A DNA stretch of 6,199 nt from CAYLZW01 sp964388085 (GCA_964388085.1 CAYLZW010000326.1:1-6199); one strand, 5' to 3'; positions 1 to 5,554 are shown, counted from the first letter of the stretch. Numbers and translations are program-made. Notes: generated from the letters alone by a model not told the origin.

Positions 1-217
1 ACTGCTCCATCATGCGGTACTGCTCGCGGCTCGGCACCGGCTCCACGCGCACGTGCTCGTCGCTGCGGGCCCTCACGCGCGCGGCCTCGGGGCTCGTGTC
101 GTCGCCGCTGACCGTGATGAGCTCGCCGGTGCTACGGTCGAGGTAGCTGCGCACGTCGGGAGCGTGGTTCTCGAAGGCCGCCTCGAGCGCCGTCCAGTCG
201 ATGTGGATCCCCGCCAT
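1..217 (-). CDS. UPF0158 family protein, N-terminal part (runs off left edge)
   Basis: Reading the minus strand from the ATG at 217 gives 72 uninterrupted codons to the window edge. The product starts MAGIHIDWTALEAAFENHAP and continues with a DVRSYLDRSTGELITVSGDD segment, then an EPVPSREQYRMMEQ segment. The pattern (hydrophobic-D-W-x-x-L-E-x-A-F-E-N, then SYLD-x-x-TGE, then E-P-x-P-S-R-E-x-Y-x-x-M) matches my memory of the UPF0158 family, small cytoplasmic proteins of unknown function. The start is well supported: a perfect AGGAGG lies four bases upstream, and the D-W-x-x-L-E motif normally falls at the extreme N-terminus. The gene is transcribed away from the 420-2420 gene, with a 202-base divergent spacer between them. 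The C-terminal portion lies outside the window, so overall length and integrity cannot be judged. No biochemical role is assigned. Confidence 0.82.
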   Translation of the reverse strand, partial: MAGIHIDWTALEAAFENHAPDVRSYLDRSTGELITVSGDDTSPEAARVRARSDEHVRVEPVPSREQYRMMEQ

Positions 218-221
218 GCAG

Positions 222-227
222 CCTCCT
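222..227 (-). promoter_or_regulatory. Shine-Dalgarno site of the UPF0158 gene
   Basis: The minus strand reads AGGAGG here, four bases before the ATG at 217. It is a full-length match to the anti-SD core and fixes the start of the leftward gene. It suggests efficient translation initiation. Confidence 0.8.
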
Positions 228-409
228 ACCCAACAATTCGCGTAGCGCTCGCGCGAACGAACCGAGGAATTCCGGAAAACCCGCGCCAAATCACGCGTTG
301 CCCGCGTATCACGACCGTACACGCGCCACACGCGCCACGGAACACCCTTCGGGTCGTCCCTTCAAGGCTGTACAGCAGCACACCCGTGTAGCAGCGTCGG
401 ACCAGCGTC

Positions 410-413
410 GGAG
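410..413 (+). promoter_or_regulatory. Shine-Dalgarno site of the 666-codon gene
   Basis: GGAG lies six bases before the ATG at 420, a good spacing. It supports that ATG as the start. The site is part of the second copy of a 10-base direct repeat (392-401 and 403-412). Confidence 0.65.
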
Positions 414-419
414 AACCGC

Positions 420-2420
420 ATGACCGTCTCATTCCGTGACCAGGGCCTCCGCAAGGCGTTCGAGGGCATGCTCTCGGACGCGCGCGTCACGAAGGCCGAG
501 GTCGACAAGCTCATCGAGTCCGCGGGGGACGGCCCCGGCCTGTCCAAGACCGAGAAGGCGGATCTCGCGAAGCTCCTCGCCAAGGTCTCGGACCAGTTCG
601 ATCCGGACGCAAAGCGCGCGCTCGAGGGGTTCCTCGCGGCCGGGCTCGGCGCCGGCGGATCGGGCACGGGCGCTGTCACGCTCGTCTCGCGCCTGGCGGC
701 CAGCGTCAGCGACATCGCGAAGCTGCCGGAGACGTTCGCGCGCGAGCTCCAGGAGCGCGCCGCCGAGTTTCAGAGCCCGGAGGCCGCCTTCAAGCTGTTC
801 GCGGAGTACGGCGGCCGCCTGAAGGCGCTCGGCGCGTCGCTGGATCCGCGCGCGCTCGACGTCGCGGCCGACGAGCTGCTCGAGGCCGGCCGGCGCTCGC
901 CGGCGCGTGGCTACGACGCCAAAGACACCGATCACGACACGCGCACCGACCTGCACGAGGCCGCCCGTGGGCGCGACGCGAGCAAGTTCGACGTGCGCGA
1001 GGAAGAGGTCGGCAAGGTCTGGACGACGACGTACTGGCCCATGGCGGGCTCGGGCGACAGCGATCAGGCGGGCAGCCCCGGATCGAACCTGTGGGCCAAG
1101 CAGGGGCCGCTGGCGAAGCTCGACACGCTCCTGAAGGCGCGCGGCATGGAAGCGCAAGCGAAGGCCCTCGAGTTCGAGCGCAAGCCCGCGCTCGGCTGGC
1201 TCGTCGGCGATCGCGACACGGGGCACATGATCAACAGCTCCACCCTGCGCGAGCAGGACGCCGAGATGACGACCGGCGTCGACATCGACGGCGACGGCAA
1301 GGTGACGTCCGGCGTCCGGGCGGACTTCCTCGGTCAGGACGGAAACCTGGCCGCGGTGCGCAGCCGGGACGCCTTCGTGCCGAAGGCCACGCTCGGCGGC
1401 GAGGTCGTCGAGCTGCGCAAGGAGCGCCTCACGCTGCCCGACGGCGCGATCGGCTTTCGCTTCACGCGCAAAGACACCGGCGTCGAGCTCACCGCCGAAG
1501 AGGTCAAGAGCGTCTTCTACGCGAGCCCCGCCGCGGACGGGAAGGTCGACGGCACCCTCAGCGTCGGCTGGTGGGGGAGCTGCGACAAGGTCGCGCTCGC
1601 GGGCGTGCTGTTCAAGGAGCCGCTGAAGGACAAGGTCAGCATCGACGGCGTCGAGTTCACCAAGCAGGACATGCTCGGGCTGCTCACCGTCATCGCCGAG
1701 AGCCAGGCGTCCGGCACCGACTTCGTCGGCTCGCGCTACGACGCCAAGCCGGACCTGATCGAGCTCAAGGACGGCACGCAGCTACACGGCAAGCTCGTGG
1801 ACATGGACGACGACGCGCTGCGCGGCGGCGAGGGCATGTGGCGCTGGCAGGGCGACTTCATGGTGCTCACCGACGCCTTCAAGGCCGAGCCGAACAAGGA
1901 GATCAAGCTCCGGGAGCTCGACGGCAAGGAGCGCACGCTGAAGGCGTCCGACATCAAGCACCTGGCGCGCGAGGACAAGGCCGACATCTCGCCGGCGGAA
2001 TTCCACACGACGATGCTGAGCTGGCTGAGCGACGGGCGCGCGGCGGCCATGGACCGCGACTCCGGCGACCACGTCTGGAACTACAACTTCCACGGCGCCA
2101 CGCTGAAGAGCGCGACCGAGCTCACGGGCAGCGAGCGGCCGACGAAGCCGGGCCACAACGGTGACGTCGCCTCCGACAGCACGGTCGTCAAGTTCGAGAT
2201 GGACGTGCGCTTCGGCGAGTCCGACTGGCCGCGCGAGTACGAGTACTGGCTCGAGATGGACGCGAACGGCAAGGTCATCAACGGCGGCTGGCTGTCGGAC
2301 AACCCGGACTTCCTCTGGCGTCCGGCTGGCTTCCGCGACTTCACCGGCCACAACGCGCGCAACCCGTTCGTGAAGCCTGAGCTCGTCAAAGAGATCTACG
2401 ACAAGTTCATGGAGTCCTGA
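420..2420 (+). CDS. Transglutaminase-elicitor family protein with EF-hand-like calcium loops
   Basis: This 666-residue protein has three parts. Residues 1-160 are rich in predicted helix and charged residues (for example VTKAEVDKLIESAGDG at 23-38 and LSKTEKADLAKLL at 41-53). Residues 166-180 hold an EF-hand-like loop with D169, D171, D173, D177 and E180 at positions 1, 3, 5, 9 and 12. A second loop at 288-299 has D288, D290 and D292 but V at position 12. From about residue 200 the sequence resembles the transglutaminase-elicitor family (Pfam TGase_elicitor; Phytophthora GP42): YWP at 205-207, a PLAKLD segment at 230-235, WWGSC at 384-388, then V-x-F-T-K-Q-D-M at 411-418, ISPAEFH at 523-529 and HVWN at 551-554. 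Cys388 is the only cysteine and is the probable nucleophile; H529 is the likeliest catalytic histidine, with D545, D550 or N554 as possible third residue. Family members form glutamine-lysine crosslinks or are papain-like. No signal peptide or membrane segment is visible, so the route of export, if any, is unknown. Activity is inferred, not shown. Confidence 0.82.
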   Translation: MTVSFRDQGLRKAFEGMLSDARVTKAEVDKLIESAGDGPGLSKTEKADLAKLLAKVSDQFDPDAKRALEGFLAAGLGAGGSGTGAVTLVSRLAASVSDIAKLPETFARELQERAAEFQSPEAAFKLFAEYGGRLKALGASLDPRALDVAADELLEAGRRSPARGYDAKDTDHDTRTDLHEAARGRDASKFDVREEEVGKVWTTTYWPMAGSGDSDQAGSPGSNLWAKQGPLAKLDTLLKARGMEAQAKALEFERKPALGWLVGDRDTGHMINSSTLREQDAEMTTGVDIDGDGKVTSGVRADFLGQDGNLAAVRSRDAFVPKATLGGEVVELRKERLTLPDGAIGFRFTRKDTGVELTAEEVKSVFYASPAADGKVDGTLSVGWWGSCDKVALAGVLFKEPLKDKVSIDGVEFTKQDMLGLLTVIAESQASGTDFVGSRYDAKPDLIELKDGTQLHGKLVDMDDDALRGGEGMWRWQGDFMVLTDAFKAEPNKEIKLRELDGKERTLKASDIKHLAREDKADISPAEFHTTMLSWLSDGRAAAMDRDSGDHVWNYNFHGATLKSATELTGSERPTKPGHNGDVASDSTVVKFEMDVRFGESDWPREYEYWLEMDANGKVINGGWLSDNPDFLWRPAGFRDFTGHNARNPFVKPELVKEIYDKFMES

Positions 2421-2436
2421 CGTCGTCGAGCGCGCA

Positions 2437-2452
2437 GGGGTTTCAGCACCCC
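2437..2452 (+). terminator. Weak hairpin just after the 666-codon gene, possible terminator
   Basis: GGGGT and ACCCC can form a five-base-pair stem around a six-base loop, 16 bases after the TGA at 2418-2420. A second small stem, GCCC-TTA-GGGC, follows at 2453-2463. No run of T follows, so this is not a canonical intrinsic terminator. The adjoining large inverted repeat is the stronger candidate for stopping transcription here. Confidence 0.3.
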
Positions 2453-2480
2453 GCCCTTAGGGCCCGCGAATGCACAAGTC

Positions 2481-2500
2481 GATCGCCCTCGCGGGCGATC
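2481..2500. other. Perfect 8-bp stem hairpin in left arm of the repeat
   Basis: GATCGCCC-TCGC-GGGCGATC is a perfect eight-pair stem with a four-base loop. It is found only in the left arm, because the right arm has diverged here, and it competes with the arm-wide pairing of 2462-2469 with 2489-2496. On either strand it could contribute to termination or RNA 3' end protection, but no T-run follows. Confidence 0.6.
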
Positions 2501-2511
2501 CATCCCACATG

Positions 2512-2575
2512 CCTGCGTTGCTCGCTCCGCTGCTCGGATCACATCCGTCGAGGATGCTCCCTGCGCTGCTCACTC
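2512..2575. repeat. 16-bp direct repeat pair inside the element
   Basis: CCTGCGTTGCTCGCTC at 2512-2527 and CCTGCGCTGCTCACTC at 2560-2575 match at 14 of 16 positions and lie in the same orientation, 48 bases apart. They sit in the spacer between the two palindromic arms and flank the central small stem at 2542-2556. They show that the spacer is itself structured rather than random. Confidence 0.55.
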
Positions 2576-2636
2576 GCGCCTTGCCCTGTGCGCGCCTCGC
2601 CCGCGATCATCGGTCGACTTGCACATTCGCGGGCCC

Positions 2637-4289
2637 CTACCGCTCGAGCAGGAACGACAGGGGCCGCCCTTCCGCAGCGTCAGGGGGCGGCCCTCTCAGC
2701 AGGAACGCAACCGTCGGCGCCACGTCGCGCGGATCGCCCACCTCGGCGTAGCGCCCGCGGCGGACGCCCGGCCCCAGCACGAACAGCGGCACCCTCGCGT
2801 CGTAGGCGTACGGCGTGCCGTGGTTGCTGCCGCTCATGGCGCCCCAGTCGAAGTGCGCGTGCGGCTCCGTCAGGATCAGCAGGGTGCCGGCACGATCGGG
2901 ATGGGACGCCTGGCGCAGCCGCGCGATCCAGGGGTCCGCCGGCTGGTCGTCGTCGTCGAGGCGCCAGGTGCCCAGCACGCCCGGGACGGCCTCGATGTGC
3001 TCGCGCGCCGCGCGCAGCGCCTGCTCCCGCTCGTCGCCGCTCACGTCGCCGAGCTCCAGATACAGGTGCGGTGGGTTGAAGCCGAGCACGCGCGGCCGCC
3101 TCGCTCGCTTTGGCAGCGCGCGGGCGAGGACGTCGTTGATGCCCTCCTCGAAGGCGTGCACGGGGATGCGGCGGGCCGGGACGCCGGCCGCGAGCACTCG
3201 CTCGGGCGGCGGGGGCGCGCCATGGTCTCCCGTCAGCGCCAGCACATAACCGTCGCGGCCGAGCTTCGCGTCGAGGCCGCGCACGAGCGCGCGAAGCGAC
3301 GTGTCGAGGCGCCGGAGCAGGTCCACGGTCTCGAGGCTGCCGGGGCCAAACCAGTGTCCGGTGTAGTCGGTGGCGGAGATGCCGATGACGAGCAGGTCGG
3401 GCACGGCGTCCTGGCCGAGCCCTTCGGCGTCGAGCGCCGCGAGGCCGAGGGCGATGACGTCGTCGATGCTCTGGGGGCTGCCGCGGTAGTCCTTCTTCTT
3501 GGCCGCGTCGTCGCCCATCGCGGCCAGGTCGTGCGGAAAGACGGCGCCGCCGAGGTGCGCTTGCTCACCGGCCTGCTCGTCGGGGGGGAAGAGCGACGCG
3601 AGGCCTTCGGGGACAGGCAGCGGCGACCAGCGACCGTTCGCCAAGCTGTTCGCAAGGCGCGCCTTCGCGAGCTCGGACAGCCAGGCCGGCAGCGCCGGCA
3701 CATAGGCCTCGCTCGACGTGTAGGCGCCGAGCTCAGCGTCGTACCAGACGGCGAGATCGGCCGCGTGCCCGCCCATGAGGATGGCGCTCCGGTCCTTTCC
3801 AGCCACCGTCACCACGCGCGCTACGCCGCCGCTCTCGACCTTCATGGCGTCGCCGAGGGTAGGGACGAGCAACAGCGCCGGACCGCGCCCTGGTGAGCCC
3901 TCTGGAGCGCCCAGCACGGGGCCGCGGGGATCCTCGACCGTGTAGATCCAGCGCCCGCCGTCCCACCAGCGGTTCAGCGCGATGCCATGGACGGGCGGGT
4001 TCGCGCCCGTGGCGAGGGTCGCGTGGCCCGGGCCCGTCTCGGTAGCGGCGTAGGAGTACCGCAGCGTGACCTGGGCGCCGCGGTGCGCGAGCCCGCCGAG
4101 CCCGCCCGGCCCGAACAGCGGGGCGAGCCGGTCGACGTCCACCGCGCGCAGTTGATCGACGACGACGATGACGCCGAGCCGCGGAGCCGCGACGGCGACG
4201 CTGGTCGCGAGGGCGGAAGTGAGGAGCAGGCACAGAGACGGGAGCGCCCGGTCCACCCGGAGCCTCCCGTGGGCGGAGCGCTGCGTCAT
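2637..4289 (-). CDS. PafA-like alkaline phosphatase, exported
   Basis: The 550-residue product belongs to the alkaline phosphatase superfamily, on the type I phosphodiesterase / PafA branch, which hydrolyses phosphomonoesters using two zinc ions. All expected residues are visible: D45 in VVVDQLR; nucleophile T85 in TETGPGHA; N106 in HGIALN; the K165-x-R167 pair in AGKDRSAI, which in PafA contacts the phosphate and favours monoesters; D308 and H312 in SATDYTGH; D355-H356 in TGDHG; and H490 in GSNHGTPY. The N-terminus has arginines followed by a hydrophobic stretch (about residues 15-34) ending AVAA, fitting a Sec signal peptide cut near residue 34-35, so action in the periplasm or outside is expected. 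The ATG at 4289 overlaps the preceding HAD stop as ATGA, with a GAGGG site five bases upstream. The frame stays open far beyond this ATG, but that extension is antisense-like in composition and runs through the HAD gene. The TAG stop lies in the end of the 2458-2639 repeat. Substrate is unknown; lipid or nucleotide phosphoesters are alternatives. Confidence 0.9.
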   Translation of the reverse strand: MTQRSAHGRLRVDRALPSLCLLLTSALATSVAVAAPRLGVIVVVDQLRAVDVDRLAPLFGPGGLGGLAHRGAQVTLRYSYAATETGPGHATLATGANPPVHGIALNRWWDGGRWIYTVEDPRGPVLGAPEGSPGRGPALLLVPTLGDAMKVESGGVARVVTVAGKDRSAILMGGHAADLAVWYDAELGAYTSSEAYVPALPAWLSELAKARLANSLANGRWSPLPVPEGLASLFPPDEQAGEQAHLGGAVFPHDLAAMGDDAAKKKDYRGSPQSIDDVIALGLAALDAEGLGQDAVPDLLVIGISATDYTGHWFGPGSLETVDLLRRLDTSLRALVRGLDAKLGRDGYVLALTGDHGAPPPPERVLAAGVPARRIPVHAFEEGINDVLARALPKRARRPRVLGFNPPHLYLELGDVSGDEREQALRAAREHIEAVPGVLGTWRLDDDDQPADPWIARLRQASHPDRAGTLLILTEPHAHFDWGAMSGSNHGTPYAYDARVPLFVLGPGVRRGRYAEVGDPRDVAPTVAFLLRGPPPDAAEGRPLSFLLER

Positions 4290-4882
4290 AAGAGCCCTCG
4301 TTGTAGGAGCGCGCGGCGCGCCTCCAAGACGCCGACGACCCGCTCCGCGTCGATGCCGAGGCCGCGCGCGGCGGCGACGTTGTCGGCGAGATCGTCGAGG
4401 AAGACGACGTCCGCGGCCGGCCGTTGCAGGCGCGCGAGGGCGCGCTCGAAGAACACGGGAGACGGCTTCGCGGCGCGCAGCTCCTGCGAGAGCGCGCGCC
4501 GGCGCCACAAGCGCTCGGGCAGCCCCGGGCGCATGACGTCGAAGTGTACGTCGTCGGTGTTGCTCCAGGCGACGACGTCGACACGGACCTGCTCCACCAG
4601 CTCCCGGGCTCCCGGGCTCACGCGCACGAAGCTCCGCCAGGCGGCCTCGACCTCGCCGGCGGCGACCTCGAGCTGGCGCGCGGCGCCGGCCAGGTAGTCG
4701 CCGGCGCTCAGCGATCCGGCGGCGAGCCGATCGTGACGGTCGCCCGCGAAGAACGCCGGCTCGACCCGCTCCCACGGCAGCCCGAGCGCCGTCGCGAGCG
4801 TCTGCTTGCGAACATCGACGAGCACGCTGCCGAGATCGAAGGCGACGACCCGGGCGCGCGCGTGCTCGGGGCTCCCGCTCAT
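4286..4882 (-). CDS. HAD-superfamily hydrolase, YihX-like phosphatase
   Basis: The 198-residue protein carries the haloacid dehalogenase motifs in order: motif I FDLGSVLVD with nucleophile D16; motif II SNT at 107-109; motif III lysine K139 in AAKPSP; and motif IV DD at 163-164, followed by D167-N168 in FLDDLADN. The helical cap lies between motifs I and II (about residues 25-90), as in subclass C1. Motif I reads D-x-G rather than the D-x-D of most HAD phosphatases; E. coli YihX, a glucose-1-phosphatase, has the same FDLG start, and the length of about 200 residues also agrees. The substrate cannot be deduced. There is no signal peptide, so it is cytoplasmic. The start at 4882 overlaps the upstream gene's TGA as ATGA, with only a weak AAGG upstream, so translation is probably coupled. 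Its own stop overlaps the start of the PafA-like gene in the same way. Confidence 0.87.
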   Translation of the reverse strand: MSGSPEHARARVVAFDLGSVLVDVRKQTLATALGLPWERVEPAFFAGDRHDRLAAGSLSAGDYLAGAARQLEVAAGEVEAAWRSFVRVSPGARELVEQVRVDVVAWSNTDDVHFDVMRPGLPERLWRRRALSQELRAAKPSPVFFERALARLQRPAADVVFLDDLADNVAAARGLGIDAERVVGVLEARRALLQRGLL

Positions 4883-5481
4883 CGCACCTTGAGGACGCCC
4901 GCGCGGATGCGGTTGTCCCCGTCATGGAGCGCCGCGTCGCCGCCGCTGAACGGGAGGCGATCGTCGCCGATGTAGAAGCCGATCCACACGTCGTAGGTGC
5001 CCGGCGGCGCGTCGAAGGGGATGAGCTTCACGAAGTGGTCCTTCACGAACTCACCCTGCTGCCAGAGCGACGTCTGGTAGCGGCCCTCGACGGGGAAATG
5101 GTCGCCATGAATGCGATACGGGCCGTCGCGACGATCGATGTGCACGAACATCTGCCAGTCGCGGTCGAGCTCCTTCAGCACCTCGAAGTGGAAGTCGATG
5201 GCGGCGCGGCTGCCCTGGCTCACCTCGGCGGGCACGTCCGAGCCGAGGAAGCGCAGGGAGTCGTCGAGCTGGACGTCCGCGGGCGTCCCTGGCGTCGGGC
5301 GGGTCTTCGACACCGCGCCGTCGAGGTCCGAGCGGTCCATGGTGCGGCGCTCGACCTCCGCCGGCAGCGGGCGCGGCAGGAACACGCCGCCGATGAGGAA
5401 CGCCACCACGGGCACGAACAACAGAGCGGCCCACTCGCTCGTGCGCGACGCGGGTGCGGGAGTGGGGTCGGCCAGGCTCAT
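4879..5481 (-). CDS. Membrane-anchored protein with C-terminal beta-sandwich-like domain, function unknown
   Basis: The 200-residue product has a short cytoplasmic head, one hydrophobic segment at about residues 17-35 (WAALLFVPVVAFLIGGVFL), a proline-rich and charged linker to about residue 68, and a C-terminal domain. That domain includes DWQMFVHIDRRDG, a GDHFPVEGRYQT segment, SLWQQGEFVKDHF and a PFDAPPGTYDVWIGFY segment. The order (VH-x-D, then DH-x-P-x-G, then W-x-x-GE-x-V-x-D, then P-x-D-x-PPG-x-Y-x-x-W-x-G-x-Y) resembles a beta-sandwich module I recall at the C-terminus of large membrane glycosyltransferases, here without any glycosyltransferase part. Most of the protein should face the periplasm. 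No enzyme residues stand out. The ATG at 5481 has no good Shine-Dalgarno site, but later ATGs would delete the membrane helix, so it is the best start. It is first of three packed genes, 73 bases after holB. Confidence 0.75.
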   Translation of the reverse strand: MSLADPTPAPASRTSEWAALLFVPVVAFLIGGVFLPRPLPAEVERRTMDRSDLDGAVSKTRPTPGTPADVQLDDSLRFLGSDVPAEVSQGSRAAIDFHFEVLKELDRDWQMFVHIDRRDGPYRIHGDHFPVEGRYQTSLWQQGEFVKDHFVKLIPFDAPPGTYDVWIGFYIGDDRLPFSGGDAALHDGDNRIRAGVLKVR

Positions 5482-5554
5482 GACGACGTTGCTTAGCCAA
5501 GTTTGCAGGGCGCTACAACGAAGGTGCGTTCGCCCTTACGGGGGGGCGCGGCGC
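5482..5554 (-). other. Short spacer between holB and the three-gene cluster
   Basis: The 73 bases hold an imperfect hairpin: CGCCC at 5530-5534 can pair with GGGCG at 5543-5547. This might attenuate transcription out of holB, though no T-run follows. I find no convincing -35/-10 pair on the minus strand, so the downstream genes may be read through from holB or use a promoter of unfamiliar type. Confidence 0.3.

Larger units (their letters stand above)
218..419. other. Divergent intergenic region, probable promoters for both flanking genes
   Basis: This 202-base spacer separates the leftward UPF0158 gene from the rightward large gene, so both promoters should lie here. I cannot find a convincing -35/-10 pair on either strand. 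The stretch from about 265 to 292 is less GC-rich than its surroundings and holds two overlapping 8-base palindromes, GGAATTCC at 266-273 and TTCCGGAA at 270-277. A 9-base unit, ACGCGCCAC, is repeated in perfect tandem at 321-329 and 330-338. A 10-base unit, CAGCGTCGGA, occurs at 392-401 and 403-412, its second copy running into the Shine-Dalgarno site of the rightward gene. These could be operator sites or chance. A rightward frame crosses part of this region but lacks family resemblance and is discounted. Confidence 0.45.
2458..2639. repeat. BIME-like element: long imperfect inverted repeat between convergent genes
   Basis: The two ends are inverted copies. The 13 bases at 2460-2472 (GGGCCCGCGAATG) recur exactly as the reverse complement of 2624-2636. 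After a two-base mismatch the match resumes at 2475-2482 against 2614-2621 (CAAGTCGA), and again at 2489-2498 against 2597-2606 (TCGCGGGCGA), with one indel between. Each arm is also palindromic by itself: GCCCGCGA at 2462-2469 can pair with TCGCGGGC at 2489-2496, and the same two 8-mers occur at 2599-2606 and 2627-2634. The centre (2548) coincides with a small stem at 2542-2556 (CATCC-GTCGA-GGATG). Two palindromic units in opposite orientation around a spacer is the layout of REP/BIME elements. The location, between two genes that converge, is also typical. No transposase is present. Whether it is repeated elsewhere in the genome cannot be seen here. The right end overlaps the TAG stop of the phosphatase gene at 2637-2639. 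Confidence 0.7.

Noticed and set aside
298..326. Sigma-70 promoter with TTGCCC as the -35 box
   Set aside because: With a 17-base spacer the expected -10 position reads ACGCGC, which is not promoter-like.
53..391. 112-codon plus-strand frame across the UPF0158 gene and the intergenic region
   Set aside because: It is antisense to UPF0158 for half its length and continues through the divergent spacer. No recognisable domain and no ribosome binding site.
429..1226. 265-codon minus-strand frame opposite the start of the large gene
   Set aside because: Antisense shadow with R/L/A/E-rich low-information sequence and no family resemblance.
1091..2164. 357-codon frame within the large gene
   Set aside because: Same-strand shadow in another frame, composed mostly of R, A, G and H, and without a ribosome binding site. 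The 420-2420 frame has recognisable motifs throughout.
2460..2636. CRISPR array or insertion sequence
   Set aside because: There are only two inverted arms and one pair of diverged direct repeats, no regular spacer series and no transposase frame between the arms.
2470..2751. 93-codon plus-strand frame starting inside the inverted repeat
   Set aside because: It begins in the left arm and runs into the antisense of the phosphatase gene. The translation follows the repeat's symmetry rather than a protein pattern, and no Shine-Dalgarno site precedes it.
2619..3896. Long plus-strand frame of 425 codons opposite the phosphatase gene
   Set aside because: It is the antisense shadow of a high-GC gene with all catalytic motifs on the other strand. 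Its translation is rich in R, V, A and H and shows no recognisable domain.
4290..4925. Upstream extension of the PafA-like frame to give a 762-residue protein
   Set aside because: The extension is arginine-rich with no family resemblance and overlaps the well-supported HAD gene in another frame. The ATG at 4289 has a Shine-Dalgarno site, a signal peptide right after it and an ATGA junction.
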